Of a stretch of DNA of 33,532 nucleotides, positions 1-7,013 are shown piece after piece. This stretch comes from Saprospiraceae bacterium. Its GTDB lineage: Bacteria > Bacteroidota > Bacteroidia > Chitinophagales > Saprospiraceae. The position numbers and the translations under genes are program-made. The number at the start of each line of letters is the position of its first letter. Within the stretch, counting starts at the first letter, position 1. The DNA lies in NCBI GenBank assembly GCA_022763215.1, contig JALEHC010000336.1:1-33532 (forward strand). The letters are read 5' to 3'. The notes under the pieces are model-generated. The model ran no database searches and was not told the DNA's origin. It saw only the letters and a program-made list of their open reading frames with translations.

Positions 1-1047
1 GACCTTTATTTTCAGCAAAAAGGTATTGCCCCTACCGGTGATCGAAGAATGTACTTCAAAATGGTACTGTATTTTTCACTTGATATCCTATTCTATATCC
101 TGATGATGAATGCTACCACACCACTCGCTTTTTATAGCTTTTATTTGTTAATGGGCCTTTCGGTATTACTCACTGCTTTTAATGTTTCGCATGACGCAGC
201 TCATGGCGTAGCCGTAAAAGGAAAATTCTGGAACGACCTGCTTTTCCAGATTAGTTTCAATTTACAAGGCAATAATGCATACGTCTGGGGAAAAAACCAC
301 AACGAATCGCACCACATTTACACCAATGTAGAGGGTAGCGATATAGATGTGCTCAATAATCCGGCAGTACGCATGACCGAAAGCCAGCCTTTACGTTGGT
401 ATCATCGCTATCAATATTTATACACGCCAGTGCTGTATCTTTTGTATTCGCTCAATTGGTTTCTATTTCGCGAAAGCCTGATGCTGATCAATTTTTCATC
501 TCGAACTATCGACATTCACATTCCGCGTATAGAAATTTTCAAACTTATCTTTTTTAAGCTTTTGTATATAGCCTATATGATTGTTTTGCCAATCGTTTGG
601 CTCCCATTTTCATGGGAAATGGTACTACTTGCTTTTTTGCTTAATCACTTTCTTGTTTCCATTATATTCACAGCAGTGTTGGGTGTTTCTCACTTGTCGG
701 ACTATGTTCACCATCCTGAACCCGATGAAAACGGCCTTTTGCCTATGAGTTGGGCTCGTTTGCAACTCTGTACTTCCATCGACTATCATTCAGATAGCGT
801 TTTCCTCAATTGGACACTCGGTGGATTCAATGCACATGCACTGCATCACTTGTTGCCGCATATCTGCCATGTGCATTATCTCGAAATTCTACCAATTTTT
901 CGTTCCCTTTGTGAAAAATATGAAATGGAATACATGGAAATGCCTTATAGCGAAGCGCTCGCTTCTCATTTCCGCTTTCTATACAAAATGGGTCATCAAA
1001 AACAGATAAGTCCGATTCAATATGGAAAACAAGCATATTCTTATTAA
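1..1047 (+). CDS. Membrane fatty acid desaturase (5' end cut by window)
   Basis: The protein belongs to the membrane-bound di-iron fatty acid desaturase family, which introduces double bonds into acyl chains at the membrane. The three histidine boxes are visible: HDAAH after the first hydrophobic segments, HNESHH about 35 residues later, and HALHH near the C-terminus. Hydrophobic stretches between boxes 2 and 3 fit the usual membrane-spanning pairs. An ATG exists at 49, but the frame is open back to base 1, and the 16 upstream codons (DLYFQQKGIAPTGDRR) read like the conserved desaturase N-terminal segment. The true start therefore lies to the left, and an estimated 15-30 residues are missing. 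The gene overlaps the next desaturase by 26 bp, so the two are probably co-transcribed. Substrate and regiospecificity (acyl-lipid, acyl-CoA or sphingolipid) cannot be read from the sequence. Confidence 0.9.
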   Translation, partial: DLYFQQKGIAPTGDRRMYFKMVLYFSLDILFYILMMNATTPLAFYSFYLLMGLSVLLTAFNVSHDAAHGVAVKGKFWNDLLFQISFNLQGNNAYVWGKNHNESHHIYTNVEGSDIDVLNNPAVRMTESQPLRWYHRYQYLYTPVLYLLYSLNWFLFRESLMLINFSSRTIDIHIPRIEIFKLIFFKLLYIAYMIVLPIVWLPFSWEMVLLAFLLNHFLVSIIFTAVLGVSHLSDYVHHPEPDENGLLPMSWARLQLCTSIDYHSDSVFLNWTLGGFNAHALHHLLPHICHVHYLEILPIFRSLCEKYEMEYMEMPYSEALASHFRFLYKMGHQKQISPIQYGKQAYSY

Positions 1048-2083
1048 AGAAGACCAGCAATTGTTTCAGCAATTGCTGGAAGCCATCAAGACAGAGCTAG
1101 TCATTGATCCAATCAAAACCCGCAATTTTTTGATTTTCAAATTCGTGGTTTATCTCAGTCTCACGGTTTTTAATTATTGGCTGTTGTTCCAGATTAGTCA
1201 TACAGGATTGTTCTTGCTGGCATTTATAAGCTATGGATACGTCAGCTTATTATTCGCATTCAATTTTGCACATGATTTTTCTCATAATACGGTCTTTAAG
1301 AATTCTGTCTGGAACAATCTAGGATTTATTGCACTCTACACCATGGTTGGTGCGCATGCAGAAGCATGGCGGTTACGCCATGTACATTCGCATCACTTTG
1401 CACCTAATGTAGATGGTTACGATTCTGACCTGAGCATCTCCCCGCTAATCCGAGTTATTCCGGGTAGCCCGCACCGTTGGTACAACCGTTTTCAACATTG
1501 GTATGCACCAATAGCTTATATGAGCTATTCGCTATTCTGGATTTGTATCAAGGATATTGTATTGCTTTACGCAAATGATCCGCTATTGGGTAAAAAAAGC
1601 TGGCGTTACCACCTTTCATTTTGGCTTCAAAAAAGTATTTATTTTGGGTATTTGCTTGTACTTCCGCTTTTGTTAAGTGAGCAGCACTGGACTTGGGTAT
1701 TACTGGGTTTTCTGTTGATGCACTTATTTCAGTCCTTGTTTTTATTATTTACTTTTTTCATTACTCATCATGTAGAGGAAACATTCTATCCAACTACTAA
1801 TACATCAGGGATGATACAAACTTCGTGGTTTCGCAATCAGGTGAGCAGTTCAAATGACTTTTATCCATTTAGCGAAGCGGCTAATTTTGTTTTTGGAGGT
1901 TTTAACAACCATGTGGCACATCATCTCTTCCCAAATATTCATCATGTACATTATCCGCGGCTCAACCGTTTGTTATATCCTATGCTGAAGGCACATGGGC
2001 TTACGCCAAATCAGACCGGATTTTGGGGTGGTATACGCTCACATCTATTGCTGCTCAGGCGTATGAGTGTTCCTGACAGCTAG
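1022..2083 (+). CDS. Membrane fatty acid desaturase (second copy)
   Basis: This 353-residue protein is a second membrane di-iron desaturase, related to the gene before it and probably an old tandem duplicate. Histidine boxes are HDFSH, HVHSHH and HVAHH, the last followed by a further HH. The N-terminal ~35 residues are hydrophilic, then come two hydrophobic segments before box 1, and another hydrophobic pair lies between boxes 2 and 3, which is the usual topology. The ATG at 1022 sits inside the 3' end of the first gene in another frame. It gives a family-typical length, so I keep it. The two proteins are clearly diverged, so they may act on different positions or substrates. The gene ends 7 bp before a hairpin that separates it from the convergent glycosyltransferase gene. 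Confidence 0.92.
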   Translation: MENKHILIKEDQQLFQQLLEAIKTELVIDPIKTRNFLIFKFVVYLSLTVFNYWLLFQISHTGLFLLAFISYGYVSLLFAFNFAHDFSHNTVFKNSVWNNLGFIALYTMVGAHAEAWRLRHVHSHHFAPNVDGYDSDLSISPLIRVIPGSPHRWYNRFQHWYAPIAYMSYSLFWICIKDIVLLYANDPLLGKKSWRYHLSFWLQKSIYFGYLLVLPLLLSEQHWTWVLLGFLLMHLFQSLFLLFTFFITHHVEETFYPTTNTSGMIQTSWFRNQVSSSNDFYPFSEAANFVFGGFNNHVAHHLFPNIHHVHYPRLNRLLYPMLKAHGLTPNQTGFWGGIRSHLLLLRRMSVPDS

Positions 2084-2086
2084 TGG

Positions 2087-2106
2087 TGTATTTACCGAAA
2101 GGTAAA
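2087..2106. terminator. Hairpin between convergent genes, repeated element
   Basis: The sequence TTTACC-GAAA-GGTAAA (2091-2106) is a perfect 6-bp stem closed by a GAAA tetraloop. It lies in the 25-bp gap between the convergent desaturase (stop at 2083) and GT39 gene (stop at 2109), where a bidirectional terminator would be expected. There is no long U-tract on either side. The same 20 nt, including the leading TGTA, recur at 9581-9600, where a terminator role is less obvious. Terminator function is inferred from position and symmetry. Confidence 0.5.
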
Positions 2107-2108
2107 TC

Positions 2109-3557
2109 CTACTGCCCAGCTTTGCGCTGATACACTTTTACGCGTCCGTCTTTACCGGTTGACTGATCAAGTTGGTAAAATTCTTCGAGATAGGGTTCGA
2201 GTCGGTCGTCTTTCAGTGGTCGCTCAAGTACGATAAACTTCGGTGCCGCTTCATAAATACGGGCCAGCCCTGCTTCGACATCAATTTCCATTGCCTGAAC
2301 GTGCTTCGGTTCCCAAAACAAAGAATGATGCAGATATCGAATAGGGCATTCTTTATCCAATAAAAAGTAGGCAATCTGATGAATATTCGCCATGTAAATC
2401 TGGTCGTCAGGGCCTAATTGTGGTTCCATGTATTCCGAAATCTGGCGAGCATAATCCGTCTTGTCATAATAGTCTGCTTTTTGAATAAATAAATTCACCA
2501 CAATCAAAAGCGCCAAAAAAGAAAACCCAAATTTTGGTCTCGTAATAAAGCGCAACCAGCGCGGCAAACGCTCCGCAGGAACTCCAAAGAAAAGCCCCGC
2601 CGTAAAACTGAAAGGCACCAAAAACTGAATACAATAATGCCAGTAATGATTACCCGGGATCAAGATCACCACCCAAACCAAAATCCCCCACAAAGCACTG
2701 AATTGTCGCATTGGTAAGGGTACTGACTTGGAAAACAAGGCATAAAAATAGAAGATAGAAACGGGCAAAAACCGAGGATAAAAATCAGCAAAGAAAAATT
2801 TGAAATAATCCGAAACAATTCGAGTTTTCGGGTATCGTCCACTCACTGTAAAGGTGTGAAACCAAAACGATTCCAATTCCTCCAACTGATAATAATAAAG
2901 TAAAACCAGACCAAACGGAATACAAAATGCTATTCCCATCCACACGCACTGCCGAAGGGCCGTAGTCCAACTTTGTTCTTGATGCCAAGCTAGCAACAGT
3001 AGAAAAAAGCCAAAAGCAGCGGCATCAAACATCACCACATACTTGATAATAAAACCAATTCCCAAGCTCAAGCCAGCCAGAAAAAACAAGCCATCGCGCT
3101 TTTCATTGATAAATAGCCAAAGCGCCAGAGCTGTAAATAAATTAAAGAAAGTCTCCGTATTAGGCGCAATGCCGAAAAAGGTATACAACGAATTAACAAA
3201 CAGGAAAATAATACCGCTCCCAAGCGCTACGCGCTTAGACTGACCATTTTTGAGTTGTGCCAGGTATAACAAAAACCCCGTCAATGCAATGATTAATGCT
3301 ACCAATAAACGAAATGCAAAAATTGATTTGCCGACGAGCAATTGCATGCCAGCAACCACTAGAAATATGCCAACTGGTTTGGTATCAATATAATCTACCT
3401 GGTAGGTCATACCTTTTAGCATCGCATCAGCGATTACCATGTAAGTAGACTCATCGTGATCAATAACGGTAGGAAAAAAAGAAAAAATGCGTAGTACTAT
3501 TGCCAGTACACTGAATAGCAATAGCGTCTGTGCATGTGTCAGACGATCCAATTTCAT
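2109..3557 (-). CDS. GT39/PMT-like membrane glycosyltransferase
   Basis: This 482-residue polytopic membrane protein resembles the ArnT/PMT-like (GT39, GT-C fold) glycosyltransferases, which move sugars from polyprenyl-phosphate donors to acceptors on the outer face of the inner membrane. After a first TM segment there is the loop motif DHDE (residues 33-36), followed by YIDTKPVG, the typical acidic first loop of GT-C enzymes. About ten hydrophobic segments follow, then a soluble C-terminal region of about 120 residues. It is the last gene of a leftward unit, 37 bp downstream of a GT4 gene, and its stop lies next to a hairpin. Acceptor and donor are unknown. Given the GT4 partner, a surface glycan or glycolipid is a reasonable guess. 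Confidence 0.85.
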   Translation of the reverse strand: MKLDRLTHAQTLLLFSVLAIVLRIFSFFPTVIDHDESTYMVIADAMLKGMTYQVDYIDTKPVGIFLVVAGMQLLVGKSIFAFRLLVALIIALTGFLLYLAQLKNGQSKRVALGSGIIFLFVNSLYTFFGIAPNTETFFNLFTALALWLFINEKRDGLFFLAGLSLGIGFIIKYVVMFDAAAFGFFLLLLAWHQEQSWTTALRQCVWMGIAFCIPFGLVLLYYYQLEELESFWFHTFTVSGRYPKTRIVSDYFKFFFADFYPRFLPVSIFYFYALFSKSVPLPMRQFSALWGILVWVVILIPGNHYWHYCIQFLVPFSFTAGLFFGVPAERLPRWLRFITRPKFGFSFLALLIVVNLFIQKADYYDKTDYARQISEYMEPQLGPDDQIYMANIHQIAYFLLDKECPIRYLHHSLFWEPKHVQAMEIDVEAGLARIYEAAPKFIVLERPLKDDRLEPYLEEFYQLDQSTGKDGRVKVYQRKAGQ

Positions 3558-3594
3558 TGTTTATCCTGCTTTGGTGGGATAAAGATAGTATTCC

Positions 3595-4698
3595 CTATGA
3601 TTTTTTCACCAAATCTTCGTAGACCTGTTTCATTTCACGCACAGAGCGTGCGGTATTGAAATAATCACCAATGTGGGCTCGCGCTTTTTTCCCCATCTCA
3701 GTTCTTAATGCTGGATCACGCCAATATCGCAACATTGCTTCCGCTAAAGGTTTGGATTGGCGAGGTGTAACAACCAATGCGCTTTGCCCATCAATAGCCA
3801 GGCCTTTATTGCCAGAAATAGAGGTCGCAACGCAAGGCCGCCCCAATGCCATAGATTCAATCAGCGATTTTGGGATAGCTTCCCCAAAAATAGAAGGTAA
3901 CACAGATACATCATTACCAGCTACGATATTCATCACATCCTTACGAAAGCCAGTGAAAATCACTTTGTTTTCAAAGGGAGTTCCCTTAATAATTTTCAGG
4001 TTTTGAGGAGTATCCATATCTCTACCGATCAAAAGAATATAAAGCGGTGCATCTGCGGGGAAGTATTTGGTGGCTTCGAGCAAATAAGGCACACCTTTCA
4101 TGCGTCGGTTATTGGCCACTGTCGTAAAAACGAAGGCATCTTCTGGCAGATCAAACTCTTTTCGGACATCTAGTGGTTCGATACCTTCATACCACTTTAA
4201 CTGATGGCCTTTGTTGACGATGATCAGTTTGTCTTTCGGAAGTGTCCACTGAGCACTCAACTGCTCATAAACAGAATCAGCCAGACAAGTAATTTTATCA
4301 ATTCTAGGATTCAGGAAAGTCAGATAACTAAGTGGATTCCACCAGTGAATATTTCCAGCATAACCGCGGTAAGCGACTACTTTTACAGGAAGGCCTTTGG
4401 CCGCCCGAATACCATTAACAATGGCCGGATTATTGAATAAGTGCATGACATCGTGCTTCCCTTCGGTCAGCACTTGTCGGATTTTGGCGACAGCCGCCTT
4501 ATCGAATTTTTTATCTGGGTGAAACGGAATAACTTTTACACCGGCCTCCTCAAAGCGTTTGACAAAAGGCGCATGGCCGTAGGTCATGACCTCCACTTCT
4601 ACTCCTGCTTCCTTAAGGCCGATAAATAATTCACCTTCCGGACGAACGGCATTGTAGTTGTCATCATAATTACTAATTACCAATACTTTGAGCGACAT
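3595..4698 (-). CDS. GT4-family glycosyltransferase
   Basis: A cytoplasmic GT-B fold glycosyltransferase of family 4. The N-terminal Rossmann segment is SLKVLVISNYDD. The C-terminal donor-binding half contains IVAGNDVSVLPSIFGEAIPK followed by SLIESMALGRP, which is the conserved E-x7-E region that contacts the nucleotide sugar. I place the start at 4698 (MSLKVLV), giving 367 residues. A start at 4746 is possible but would add 16 unconserved-looking residues and overlap the upstream gene by 26 bp, whereas 4698 leaves a 22-bp gap. The gene sits between the HD/PycTM gene upstream and a GT39-like gene downstream on the same strand, so all three are likely one transcript. The specific sugar cannot be inferred. 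Confidence 0.9.
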   Translation of the reverse strand: MSLKVLVISNYDDNYNAVRPEGELFIGLKEAGVEVEVMTYGHAPFVKRFEEAGVKVIPFHPDKKFDKAAVAKIRQVLTEGKHDVMHLFNNPAIVNGIRAAKGLPVKVVAYRGYAGNIHWWNPLSYLTFLNPRIDKITCLADSVYEQLSAQWTLPKDKLIIVNKGHQLKWYEGIEPLDVRKEFDLPEDAFVFTTVANNRRMKGVPYLLEATKYFPADAPLYILLIGRDMDTPQNLKIIKGTPFENKVIFTGFRKDVMNIVAGNDVSVLPSIFGEAIPKSLIESMALGRPCVATSISGNKGLAIDGQSALVVTPRQSKPLAEAMLRYWRDPALRTEMGKKARAHIGDYFNTARSVREMKQVYEDLVKKS

Positions 4699-4720
4699 GT
4701 AGCTATGTTTTCGAGCTGAT

Positions 4721-5887
4721 TTAGGCGTTTCCGCCAAAAAATTCACTTAATGTAAGCCCAAAAATAAGCACAGATATGGTAATTCCGAACATAAAGATGG
4801 TATAACACAATCGGAGCAAGCGGTATTTCTCGCCCAGGGCACTGCCCAAATAGAATAAATCACGCATAATGGAGGCTTCCAGATGCTCTTCGTCTTCGAT
4901 CACTTTTTTCATGCCCTGTTCGTAAGTCGGGTAATTCATTTTATAAAAATTACCGAAGAAAAAGAGGTTGGAGCGCTTTTGTGTAATCAAATCCTCAGAA
5001 GTAAAACCCGTCATTTTGATAGGCCGAGTAGCCATAGTTGCGAAGATCATTGATGTCAGGCACGTCAAAAACAAAACGCCGATCGGGTAAATTAAAGTAG
5101 GTCGATCGCCTACAAAAGTGGCAGCCAGCGGCATGGCGATGGTGATAATTAGAGCATTGACACTTAGCATGATGTTGGCTTTATTATCAGCCAGATTGGT
5201 CAGGTCAAGGTGATTACGCAAAGCCGTTTTAAACATCATTTGCGCACCTTTATTGCTGGTAATGGTATCGCCAGCATCTTTAAGTTTTTTCTTTCTTTTA
5301 TCTTTTTTGACGATTTTTTTCATGGATTTCAGGTTCTCTTGGAGGGGTTCCTGAAAATCTTGTTGAGCTACTTCGGTATGGTATTCATGGTTTTTGATGA
5401 ACTGATAGTTCATTTTATGCCATTCTTCGTCGGTATATTCTTTGCCCAGAAAAACTTTCCACTCATGGCGCAGGCCAGCTAGTACTTCATTGTAGCGGCC
5501 ACTTCCAAGATTATTGAGGTCTGCATCCTGAATCACTTCTTCTAACTGATCCTGAGCGGTTTCGCCAACTTTAGTAGCACCGATACATGCTGTTACTTTT
5601 TGCAGCTTTGTTTCCGGATAGTCGTGCTGACGCAAAAACTTACGGGCAATTTCCTTGCCCACTTCTTCATGTCCGGTATATACTTTCGTAAAACCCGTAT
5701 CATGAAACAGAGCTGCCAATTGCAGGATCTCGGTTTCCTCTGCATTTAGCGAAAGCTTGGAAGCCAGTTTGAGGCAATTGTCACGCACTGTCAGCGTATG
5801 GGTCAGATTATGGTACCGATGATCTTTGGTGAGTTCATTGGTGAGTAGCTCTCGTACATAATCTTCGGCCTTTTGTACAATATCCAT
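4721..5887 (-). CDS. HD phosphohydrolase fused to Pycsar-effector-type TM domain
   Basis: A 388-residue two-domain protein. Residues 1-175 are an HD metal-dependent phosphohydrolase with the motif set complete: H26/H30 (HNLTH), H62-D63 (FHD) and D121 (QDADLNN). After a Lys-rich linker (188-203), residues 218-388 match the membrane domain that databases call Pycsar system effector/DUF5706 (PycTM). This part has the signature ADNKANIMLSVNALI, two TM segments around 241-286 and a final TM at 361-381. PycTM domains in Pycsar phage defence respond to cCMP/cUMP made by a PycC cyclase and damage the membrane. No nucleotidyl cyclase is present in this window. The HD domain could hydrolyse a nucleotide or phosphorylated signal, but its substrate is unknown. 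It is the first gene of the unit that continues into two glycosyltransferases. A housekeeping role rather than defence is possible. Confidence 0.85.
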   Translation of the reverse strand: MDIVQKAEDYVRELLTNELTKDHRYHNLTHTLTVRDNCLKLASKLSLNAEETEILQLAALFHDTGFTKVYTGHEEVGKEIARKFLRQHDYPETKLQKVTACIGATKVGETAQDQLEEVIQDADLNNLGSGRYNEVLAGLRHEWKVFLGKEYTDEEWHKMNYQFIKNHEYHTEVAQQDFQEPLQENLKSMKKIVKKDKRKKKLKDAGDTITSNKGAQMMFKTALRNHLDLTNLADNKANIMLSVNALIITIAMPLAATFVGDRPTLIYPIGVLFLTCLTSMIFATMATRPIKMTGFTSEDLITQKRSNLFFFGNFYKMNYPTYEQGMKKVIEDEEHLEASIMRDLFYLGSALGEKYRLLRLCYTIFMFGITISVLIFGLTLSEFFGGNA

Positions 5888-6002
5888 CTGTTTTTCTGCT
5901 GGTTGACATTTGTAGATATATGTGCCCGGTTCTAGGAACTGGTTCTCAAACCGTACAACGCTTTAAGTCCGGGAACGTTCTGCTTTTTTCAGCAACAAAG
6001 TA

Positions 6003-6010
6003 CAAATATA
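6003..6010 (-). promoter_or_regulatory. -7 box TATATTTG for the HD-PycTM/GT unit
   Basis: On the minus strand TATATTTG is a perfect match to the Bacteroidota sigma-ABfr -7 consensus TAnnTTTG. It lies 115 bp upstream of the HD-PycTM start. A -33 TTTG is not clear; a TTTTCG run lies about 22 bp upstream. A start near 5995 would leave a leader of about 108 nt. That leader contains a CCCGG/CCGGG inverted repeat (about 5921-5973) and could fold. The placement just behind the aminotransferase gene suggests that the downstream three-gene unit has its own promoter. Confidence 0.55.
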
Positions 6011-6055
6011 CCTTTCCTATATCAATAGTGCCCGAAAACACGCAGGAAAGTCACA

Positions 6056-6910
6056 TTATGTGAGTAAGCTAATCGTTTCGCGATGTTGTTGTCGGCGATA
6101 TTCCAGAAACAAATCAGATAATTTCCCCATGTGTTGCCCTGCTTGCCCATTCCCAATTTGCTGTTGATCAATTTGTACAATGGGCATCACTCCTTTGATC
6201 GTACTACACAAAAAAGCTTCCTTGAAGGCTGTTAGTTCCTCTAAATAGACTGGTCGAACATGCTGCTCGTAAAACAATTGACTTGCTTGGCGCAAATTTT
6301 TCAAAGTAACACCGACCAATGTTTTCGCTTCTGGAATGATCATACGATCTTCTTGATCAATAAAAATAACATTGGAGCGAGCTGCTTCGCTAATAAGCCC
6401 ATTCTGATGATATAAAATATCAATGGCACCAGCCTCCTGCATAGGTTTTCGCAAATACATGGCCATAAGGTAATCTGTCGATTTGGCTTTCGCCAAATGC
6501 CTTTGATAGTCGTGTGTTATCAAGCGCACTCCTTCTGAATATGCGGTACTTGGATAGCCAGGTCGTGGATATTGCAAAATGCACAACTGCGGTGCCCCCA
6601 AGGTAATACCATCCACTGATTCGCCACCGGTAAGCAGCAGACGAATTCCTCCTTCTGACGCTTCATTTTGGCGGATTAGTTCCAGTACCTGTTCCTTAAG
6701 CACCGGTTTTTTATAAGGTATTTCCAAGCCAACAATATCCGCAGAGTGGAAAAAGCGATTGATATAATCATCAAAAAAATAAGGATGGTACTGTTCAAAA
6801 AGAAAAAAATCGAATATACCATACCCTCTCAACAAGCCCAGATCATTCACAGATACCGTGGCCTGCTTGGCAGGTACGATCTGGCCATTCATACTGTAAT
6901 ATCTTATCAT
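6056..6910 (-). CDS. Class IV PLP aminotransferase / aminodeoxychorismate lyase-like
   Basis: A 284-residue fold-type IV PLP enzyme, the family that includes branched-chain aminotransferase (IlvE), D-amino acid aminotransferase (Dat) and 4-amino-4-deoxychorismate lyase (PabC). Visible features are LRGYGIFDFF near residue 27, the PLP-binding lysine K143 in KSTDYLMAM, and ISEAARSNVIF with E175 and N180 that contact the cofactor. The length is normal for the family. The particular substrate cannot be decided from motifs alone. It is preceded by a strong hairpin 35 bp upstream that separates it from the protease gene. No convincing TAnnTTTG box lies in the short gap, so expression may depend on read-through or a weak promoter. 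It is followed by a 168-bp gap holding the promoter of the next unit. Confidence 0.88.
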   Translation of the reverse strand: MIRYYSMNGQIVPAKQATVSVNDLGLLRGYGIFDFFLFEQYHPYFFDDYINRFFHSADIVGLEIPYKKPVLKEQVLELIRQNEASEGGIRLLLTGGESVDGITLGAPQLCILQYPRPGYPSTAYSEGVRLITHDYQRHLAKAKSTDYLMAMYLRKPMQEAGAIDILYHQNGLISEAARSNVIFIDQEDRMIIPEAKTLVGVTLKNLRQASQLFYEQHVRPVYLEELTAFKEAFLCSTIKGVMPIVQIDQQQIGNGQAGQHMGKLSDLFLEYRRQQHRETISLLT

Positions 6911-6944
6911 TACCTAAGTAGTTAGACGTATCACAATTTAAAGC

Positions 6945-6972
6945 CGGGCTCTACACATGTAGAACCCGGCGA
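6945..6972 (-). terminator. Strong hairpin downstream of metalloprotease gene
   Basis: The 12-bp arms GCCGGGCTCTAC (6945-6956) and GTAGAACCCGGC (6961-6972) are separated by ACAT. In the minus-strand transcript the single irregular pair is a U-G wobble, whereas in plus-strand RNA it would be a C-A mismatch. The structure therefore suits leftward transcription, where it lies about 40 bp after the metalloprotease stop. The U-rich tail is short (UUUAAAUUG). It probably terminates or attenuates before the aminotransferase gene. Confidence 0.7.
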
Positions 6973-7013
6973 TTTTATTTTCCGACTTGTTTTAGGTGTT
7001 TCTGGATAACGGA

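Noticed and set aside
4699-4746. Upstream ATG for the GT4 gene
   Set aside because: It adds 16 residues before the conserved KVLVISNY strand and overlaps the upstream coding region; 4698 is the better start.
2109-6910. A complete Pycsar defence system around the HD-PycTM gene
   Set aside because: No nucleotidyl cyclase or other cyclase-like gene is next to it or anywhere in the window; neighbours are glycosyltransferases and an aminotransferase.
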